DNA from: Brachionus plicatilis
Lineage: Eukaryota; Rotifera; Eurotatoria; Ploima; Brachionidae
Assembly (NCBI GenBank): GCA_010279815.1
Contig: QEOQ01000493.1
Location: 352,899-416,898, forward strand
Length of the DNA: 64,000 nt
Direction of reading: 5' to 3'
How positions within the stretch are numbered: the first letter of the stretch is position 1; every line of letters starts with the position of its first letter. Below the pieces are notes generated by a model. The model was given only the letters and a program-made list of their open reading frames with translations. It was not told the DNA's origin and made no database searches. Of this stretch, positions 58,002 through 64,000 are shown piece by piece. The translations under genes were made by a program, and so were the position numbers.

Positions 58002-60824
58002 TTACCCTAAGCTTTTCGATGTTTGATTTTCATCCAGCTTCAAATTGGCATAAAGTGGCGCTGCTTGATTCGGATAAATTAATCTTCCGTAAAAATCAGG
58101 CTTGCATTTGTTTTTGTCAATTAAAATTCTTGACCAAAATTCGTACAAATTTATATCTGTAGAGTTTACATCTTTTGAAAATTTTTTCCTCTTGCTTAGC
58201 TTTTCATTTTCACTTAAATAAAAGCTTGAATGAATAAAACAAAAATTAATTTATTAATGAATTTTTTACAATTCCAAAGCTTCCCGGGGTATAAAATTCG
58301 ATAATTGAATTTTATCTGCTTGTCTAGACAATTTTCTAGGATCAAGATTTCTGCCAAACGAGCTCTCACTTTTTGCTAAATTCAATCGCATTGTTTTAAT
58401 GTGATTATAGAAAAACTTGTGCTTGTCCGAAAAATCCTGATAAGGACCCAGAAAACTCTCAAGTTCTGTCCATATTGTTTTGACCAAGTCCTTTCGCTTG
58501 TAAACAGTCAAGTCCTCGACTGGAGTAATCAAATTAGACACATTAATAGGCTCAATTTTTGACTCGGCATTTTGAACAAACTCAAGACATTTAAAACATT
58601 CAGTGTATTGGGCATCGGTAAATGGCTCTTGTGACATGCACCTGACTAAAAAAGGCTTTAACTTAAAGAAAAAATGCATTAAAATAACTCTAATTCAAAA
58701 TGGTATATCTTACAGGCAAAAGATTTGTGATAATTCTGTCCGAATATTTAATCGGCCAGTATTGGGTGATTTTGTCAAATTTTTCACTTACTAAATTAAA
58801 AAAATAAATGATATAGAAATATCAATAATTTTTACTTTTATTAGCTTTGAATTGATCTTTGTCAGAAAAAGTGATGATTCGCGGCAATGTGTTCGTTTTC
58901 ATAAAGTCAATGAATTCCTTAAAAAAATATACATTTTTTAAAATTTATTAATTTATAATTAATGTTTTTAATTTCAATTTTTTATTTACCGTAAATATTT
59001 TTTTTTAACGTTGTACTAAAAGCCCAAGAATTTGGTTTTTGGTGCCTTAAAAAAATAGTTTTTTCGACTTACTAAAAAATCAAAATCGTAAAATTTCGTC
59101 ATTAAGTTGGCTTCCAGTTGCATAGATTTTTATCTTTGCTATCTTAAGCCTTGAAATATTCAATTTTTTCGAGGCGCCAAAACCAAATTCTTGGGCTTTT
59201 AGTGCGACGTTAAAAAAAATTATTTACGGTAATTTAAAAAAAAAATTTATTTTTTTTAAAATTTTCTTACATTGGTTCTTAAGTCTTTAAGCTTTTCGAT
59301 ATCTGAATCGATACTTGGTCGATCATCAAAAACTGATTTTAGCGAATAGTTTAAGCTGTGGATAAAAATTTCATTGCCATGAGTGCACAAGACATGTGAG
59401 GATATTCTAGATGATGTTGTTGTTCGCGGAATTTCTAGAACTACACATCTGCCTGATTAATTAAAAAATTTTAAAAGAAATTTAGAAAATTTTCCATTTA
59501 CCTGATAGTAAAAACGAAGTGAGACAGGAAGATGGCCGGCTATTTACATCAATTGGCGTTATTCGAGAAGAATTGGTTGTCAAGTTAAACTCTAATTTAT
59601 TCAAGTTTTAAATCAGGAAAAAGCCGGAAAAAAATTTAAACCTGTTATGTTGGTTTTTGGATTGCTCCATTTAAGACAAACAGTATTAACTCCATCTTTA
59701 CTGACTAAACAATTTTTTAAGAGACCTGAAATCTTAAGTTGATCGTGGAGCGATTTATGGTGCAAAATATCTACATCATAATTAGCTGAACTATTGGCAT
59801 TCAATTCTTCCTAAATTTTTTTTAAATACAATTTTAACTTGGTCAAAATTTTACCTTCATTGGAATATTTGTCACTGAGGTAACTGCCAAATTATAGAAC
59901 TTTTGTGCTAATTGAATCAATTTCAAGGATAAATTTGATCCTGATTTACTGCTTAACAAATGAGTCCGTAATTCAGGCGAATTCTTTACAAACAATTTTT
60001 TTTTTTTTTCTAATAAAAAAATTCAATTTACTTGGATAATTTTTTCTTTTGACAAAGTTAAATTTTGATCGATTGGTACCATGTCGATAATGACCAACTC
60101 AATTTTGTCTATTTTTTGGATTGCAATACTTTAAATTTTAATAGAAAAGTATTTAAATAAACAGAAAAATTAATTACTCGTTTTTAGCAGCTTGGTTAAT
60201 TATCTTGTTTAGTTCTTCGATAGCTTTGGCCAAAAATTCCTGAATGGGTTCCAATTTTCTCAGATGAGATGATGTAAAAAATACGATTCGTCCCCTGTTT
60301 TTAACAGGAACCTTGTTTTTAATCAAATTTTGCTGCAATTGAGTGCACTGAGCAATGGCATTAAGGGAGGCATTTAAAGCTCGGCATAAGATTAGTTCTT
60401 CTGATTGGGATAATTGAGCTGGTGCTGGAAATGGAGGTTGTACTGTTCCCATTAGATTCAATAGCTAAGAATTAAAAATTAAAAAGTCTTTTCGAATTTT
60501 TTCCTCAAGATATACTGTTTCAAGTCCTTGTTCGGACTCGTTCCACGTGTTCAAAGTATTCTCATGTTTGGTAGTCATGAGACGGATAAGCTTATCTTCT
60601 GGAAATAAGTCGTACACGATTCGAGCGAACTCCAGAGCTGCTTCGATGGTGCATGTCCATAGCGATTTGTTCAATGGATTTATTTTGTTCTGGTTTTGAG
60701 CTTGGTTTGAAGATTTTGATTTGCTTGAAATATCAAATTCGAATGTTTGACCACAATTGGTAGCAAAATAGCCTGAGTGATCAAAAAGAAAAATGGTCTT
60801 GTGGTTAATTGATGTATTAACCAT
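58002..60824 (-). CDS. INTS13: Integrator complex subunit 13 (Asunder), 11 exons
   Basis: INTS13 (Asunder, Mat89Bb) is a subunit of the Integrator complex, which processes snRNA 3' ends and attenuates transcription. Minus-strand exons: 60824-60516, 60464-60178, 60128-60032, 59983-59855, 59810-59642, 59591-59502, 59452-59271, 58917-58835, 58790-58714, 58661-58270, 58224-58002; about 678 aa (human 706). Family landmarks: HKTIFLFDHSGYFATNCGQ at the N-terminus, NKSLWTCTIEAALEFARIVY, VKNRGRIVFFTSS, TNIPMK then SANYDVDILHHKS, and IDVNSRPSSCLTSFLL. Later come ITQYWPIKYSDRIITNLLP and the C-terminal LYEFWSRILIDK. The end of exon 8 is the least certain junction. Splicing from exon 3 must skip an A-run and use the TAAAG acceptor before AATTCGCCT to stay in frame. 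Intron 7 carries a palindromic MITE. Confidence 0.92.
58986..59232. mobile_element. Palindromic MITE inside INTS13 intron 7
   Basis: The left arm TTACCGTAAATA..AACGTTGTACTAAAAGCCC (58986 on) through AAGAATTTGGTTTTTGGTGCC is matched as reverse complement at the right, ending TATTTACGGTAA at 59232. Arms are about 60 bp with few mismatches and enclose a loop of about 125 bp. It has no coding capacity. Its neighbours are intact splice sites, so it appears tolerated by splicing. Confidence 0.8.
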
Positions 60825-61813
60825 TATCTGAATTTTTTTAATGTTTAGTTAATAAAGAAATTGAAGTAGAATATTTTTTCTTTCATTCTGAGTTCATGTA
60901 TGATTATTTTTTGTTGTTCTCACATAAAATTATTATTTTTTTGAATTAAGTTTTCAAATTTTATTCATAAAAAGCTTGATAATAAGTTTATTAATTCAAG
61001 TAAAGCCCTATTTGGATTTTAAATGTCCAGTTGGTTTAGGCAAACATTTTCAAATAGTAATTTTTAGGAAGTTTTTATTATCAGGCTATTCTTGCATTCA
61101 ATAAAGATAGCTCTAGCTAATTTTTTTACAAAATTAAAGCTAAATAAAAATCATAAATTCAATTACTGGAATAATAAAAAAAACATAAAGATATGAATTT
61201 TTTTTTAGTAATTTTTTTTAATTTAAATTGGTATTTCATTAAAATTAAGATAAGATATTTTAATAAACTAATTATCTTATTGATTTTAATGCATTTTATA
61301 ATTAAAAACTCTAATAGTGGTAATTCGGACTTTACAAATAAATTTTAATAAATTTAATTGAGTATAATTTTTTTTTTTAAATCAAATAAAGTATTTTTTA
61401 TTTTACCTTTCTTTTATAGGGCTGTAAAGTTTACAGCAAAAAAAATATTTATCTATATCTTTAGCATAGATTTTTTAAATTTAATTTTTTTTCATACTTG
61501 TTCGTAAAAATGTTCACAGTTTTTCAGAAATTCAAAATTAACTAAAAATACATTATTTTTTTTAAGGTTTTCTTTTTTTGTTACGGTTAAGCGAGAATAA
61601 ATTAAATGAAAAATTAAATTATGATAGAGTTAATTTTGAAAAATCTTTGCACACGTTTGCACATAGGATTATTTATATGTCATATATGCTTTTATTCCTT
61701 ATATATATTTTTACTAATAATCTCTGTATCTATTATAAAAATTCATAAATTTATCGCACAATAAAATCAATTGAAATTTTAGATATTAATCCTTTTTCCT
61801 TGATTTGATCAAA
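60825..61813. promoter_or_regulatory. Divergent intergenic region of INTS13 and KMT5
   Basis: About 990 bp separate the INTS13 ATG (minus) from the KMT5 ATG (plus). The two genes face away from each other, so both promoters must be here. The sequence is AT-rich and no specific element can be singled out. Confidence 0.5.
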
Positions 61814-63405
61814 ATGTCCTCAGCAGGTTCAAAAAAGCCAACCAGCGAGTCCTTGACTGCAAGTCAGTTATGCGAGCTTGATGATTTAGCCACCATGATG
61901 GTAATCGACTCATCTCTGGGCTTTCAGACACATAAGATGAATGTCAATTTTCGTCCAGTCAGAAAATATGCAGCCAAATGGAAGCGAATGATAGAAAAAT
62001 TTCAGCAAACTAAAGACTACGAGCAATGCTTTAGTGATTTAACAGCTAATGAATGGTATGCAGGCTACATTAATGACAAAAATCAGCACCAAAAAGACCT
62101 ATTTAAATCTCATGTGTTTAAATTTTTACACTTTTTTGATCCAGACAGTGGTATAACTATAATGGAATGCTTAAGATACACAAATGAAAAAAAAGGAGGA
62201 ATGATTGTAGCCACAAAAAAGTGGACTAAAGGTGAGAAAATTGAAAAATTAATCGGCTGTATTGCTGAAATGACCAAGACAGAAGAAAATGAGCTGTTAA
62301 GACCCGGCGTAAATGACTTCAGTGTTATGTATTCTTGTAGAAAACAGTGCTCACAATTATGGTTAGGTCCTGGAGCTTATATAAACCACGATTGCAGACC
62401 AAACTGCAAAGTAATTTTTTTCAATTTTTCTACAGCAAGAATTTCTTCAAATTATAATTTTAATTTAAGTTTGTTCCAACTGGTGTTTCATCGGCTTGCT
62501 TGCAAGTTTTACGCGACATTGAAATCGATGAAGAGATTACTTGTTTTTACGGCGCAAGTTTTTTCGGAGAAAAGAATGCTAATTGCGAATGCCATACTTG
62601 TGAAAGGTAAACATTTTATTTAAAATAATAATTATTAAACTAAAAATCTTCAAATAAAAATTTATTGATCTCAAATAGGAATCAGATGGGAGCTTTTTCG
62701 GAGAGTTCTTTAAGAGAAGCCTCTAAAAATTCCATAATTACAAGAAATAAATCAAAAAGGTTCTCTGGAAGTTTTATGAATCCAAATTCTACAAGATCAA
62801 ATTCAAATAACTATAGATTCAGAGAAACAGACACTAGATTAAAAAAATTTAAAGATGAACAAAAAGTGAACATTTTAACAAGCAAGCAATTGCAGTCAAA
62901 AGCAAGCTCTGCTAGCAGCAATCAACAACAGAATAAACGATCTCGGTCAATTCCAGTTCAATCACGCAAACGAAAATCAATCAATTCGACGGATGAAATA
63001 AAATTTTCCAAAATAAAAATTAAAAGAATAAATAGCAGCATTAGTTCTACAAATATTACCAAAAAAAGTTTAGATGTTTTTGAGTTTAAAGATGATGATG
63101 AAGACAACATTTTGATTTCTCTTAAAAAACAAAAAAAAGTTCAAGATGCTTGTCCAGTGATACTTAGAAAGCAAAAAAGTTTTCAAAAAAATAAGCTAAA
63201 TAAAAATGAAAACAACAATTCAAAACTCAGACGCAATAAATCAGCTTCAGGAAGCTTTAGAATTGGAACAAATAGTCAAGGTGAAACAGGTACAGATCTT
63301 GATGAAAGCTCGCATTCTTGCGAGAGTACCAATTTCATAATTGATAATTGCAGTGAAGATAAAAATCAAAATTTGGAAGAAAATTTCACAAAAAAAGATG
63401 AATAG
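61814..63405 (+). CDS. KMT5B: Histone H4K20 methyltransferase of the KMT5B/C (SUV4-20) type, 3 exons
   Basis: KMT5B/C enzymes di- and trimethylate H4 lysine 20 in heterochromatin. Exons: 61814-62410, 62470-62606, 62679-63405, in phase, giving 486 aa. The N-terminal helical part ([20 protein letters not shown], then [18 protein letters not shown]) is specific to this subfamily. The SET domain follows, with [38 protein letters not shown] across intron 1, [13 protein letters not shown] and the zinc-binding CECHTC post-SET motif. The last exon encodes a 240-residue basic, Ser/Asn-rich tail without recognisable domains, as is usual in this family. The start chosen is the ATG at 61814 (MSSAGSKKP); no better upstream ATG is in frame. 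It is divergent from INTS13. Confidence 0.94.
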
Positions 63406-64000
63406 TCCTCTTCTATGCGATAAACCTTTTAATAATCAATTGTGGTTTTTACTAATATATTAGTACGCAAATGCTTTTGTTTCATCCTTACACAATGTCT
63501 AATTGTAAATTTTAAACCGATGAAAATTTCGGATTTTAATGGACGGTGAATGTTGATATTTGTTAAATTTTAAATTGCTTCCTTTTTATTAGTAAAAATG
63601 AGGATATTTTATAAAATTTCAAAAAAATTATTTTATAAAAAATTTTGGTCTTAAAAATTTTTTCTGATTAATTTTTTTTCATTTTAAATGTTGACTGAAT
63701 AAAGACAAAAAAAAATTCAAGTAATAAAAAAACTTTATAAATATTGACCATAGAAATTAAATAACGATTTAATTTAATAATAGAAACTTAAAAAATTTTA
63801 AAAATTGATTAAGTATTGATAATAAATAATTTCATTATTTTCAAATAATCAATAAAATCAAAAATTTTCTATTTATTATTTATTATAAAAAATAACAAGA
63901 AAAAATCAAATTTAAGTCAGTTTTATTTAAGGAAATAAGAAAATCACAAATTCTTAAAACAAAGTTTTTTTGAAAAAAAAAATTTAAATTATATATAAAT
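63406..64000. other. 3' flank of KMT5
   Basis: This is AT-rich sequence. AATAAA-type words are common here, so the true polyadenylation signal cannot be chosen. No other feature was seen. Confidence 0.4.

Noticed and set aside
1..64000. CRISPR arrays, rRNA or tRNA genes
   Set aside because: No regularly spaced direct repeats with unique spacers and no tRNA or rRNA signature were seen; the window is eukaryotic.

Overview
This is a nuclear genome segment from an animal. It is very AT-rich. Its coding exons are separated by GT-AG introns, most of them only about 45-90 bp, and its genes are typically metazoan (Orai, 14-3-3 epsilon, MOB2, INTS13, KMT5B/C, IFT140). The mix of low GC, tiny introns and abundant small transposons would fit a monogonont rotifer such as Brachionus or another AT-rich spiralian. 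That placement is inference; nothing in the window proves it.

Layout. 1-11 kb: an 18-exon IFT140 gene (+), the ciliary intraflagellar transport A subunit. One of its introns holds a near-perfect palindromic element and another a 1.3 kb decayed DNA transposon. 12.4-14.5 kb: transketolase (+, 4 exons). 17.3-20.4 kb: an intronless VPS39 (+), a HOPS tethering subunit. 21.5-30.4 kb: three Orai-type calcium channel genes in tandem (+). The last two are a recent duplication whose 5' flanks are far better conserved than their coding sequences. 30.4-38.3 kb: a dense transposon graveyard: hAT-like MITEs with perfect 8-bp target duplications, palindromes, a GC-rich 67-bp minisatellite, a dead Tc1 transposase, a dead gag-protease retroelement and a 5'-truncated LINE. 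38.9-42.3 kb: MOB2 (-, 4 coding exons) with a large low-complexity insertion. 42.3-51.9 kb: gene-poor DNA with one palindrome and one GC-rich island. 51.9-52.8 kb: 14-3-3 epsilon (-, 3 exons). 58.0-60.8 kb: INTS13/Asunder (-, 11 exons). 61.8-63.4 kb: a KMT5B/C histone H4K20 methyltransferase (+, 3 exons), divergent from INTS13 across about 1 kb.

The genes do not form one pathway. The main points of interest are the Orai tandem array, with a changed TM3 residue in two copies and an ultra-similar promoter in the last two, and the range of short inverted-repeat elements, several inside introns. No operon, CRISPR array, rRNA or tRNA gene was recognised.
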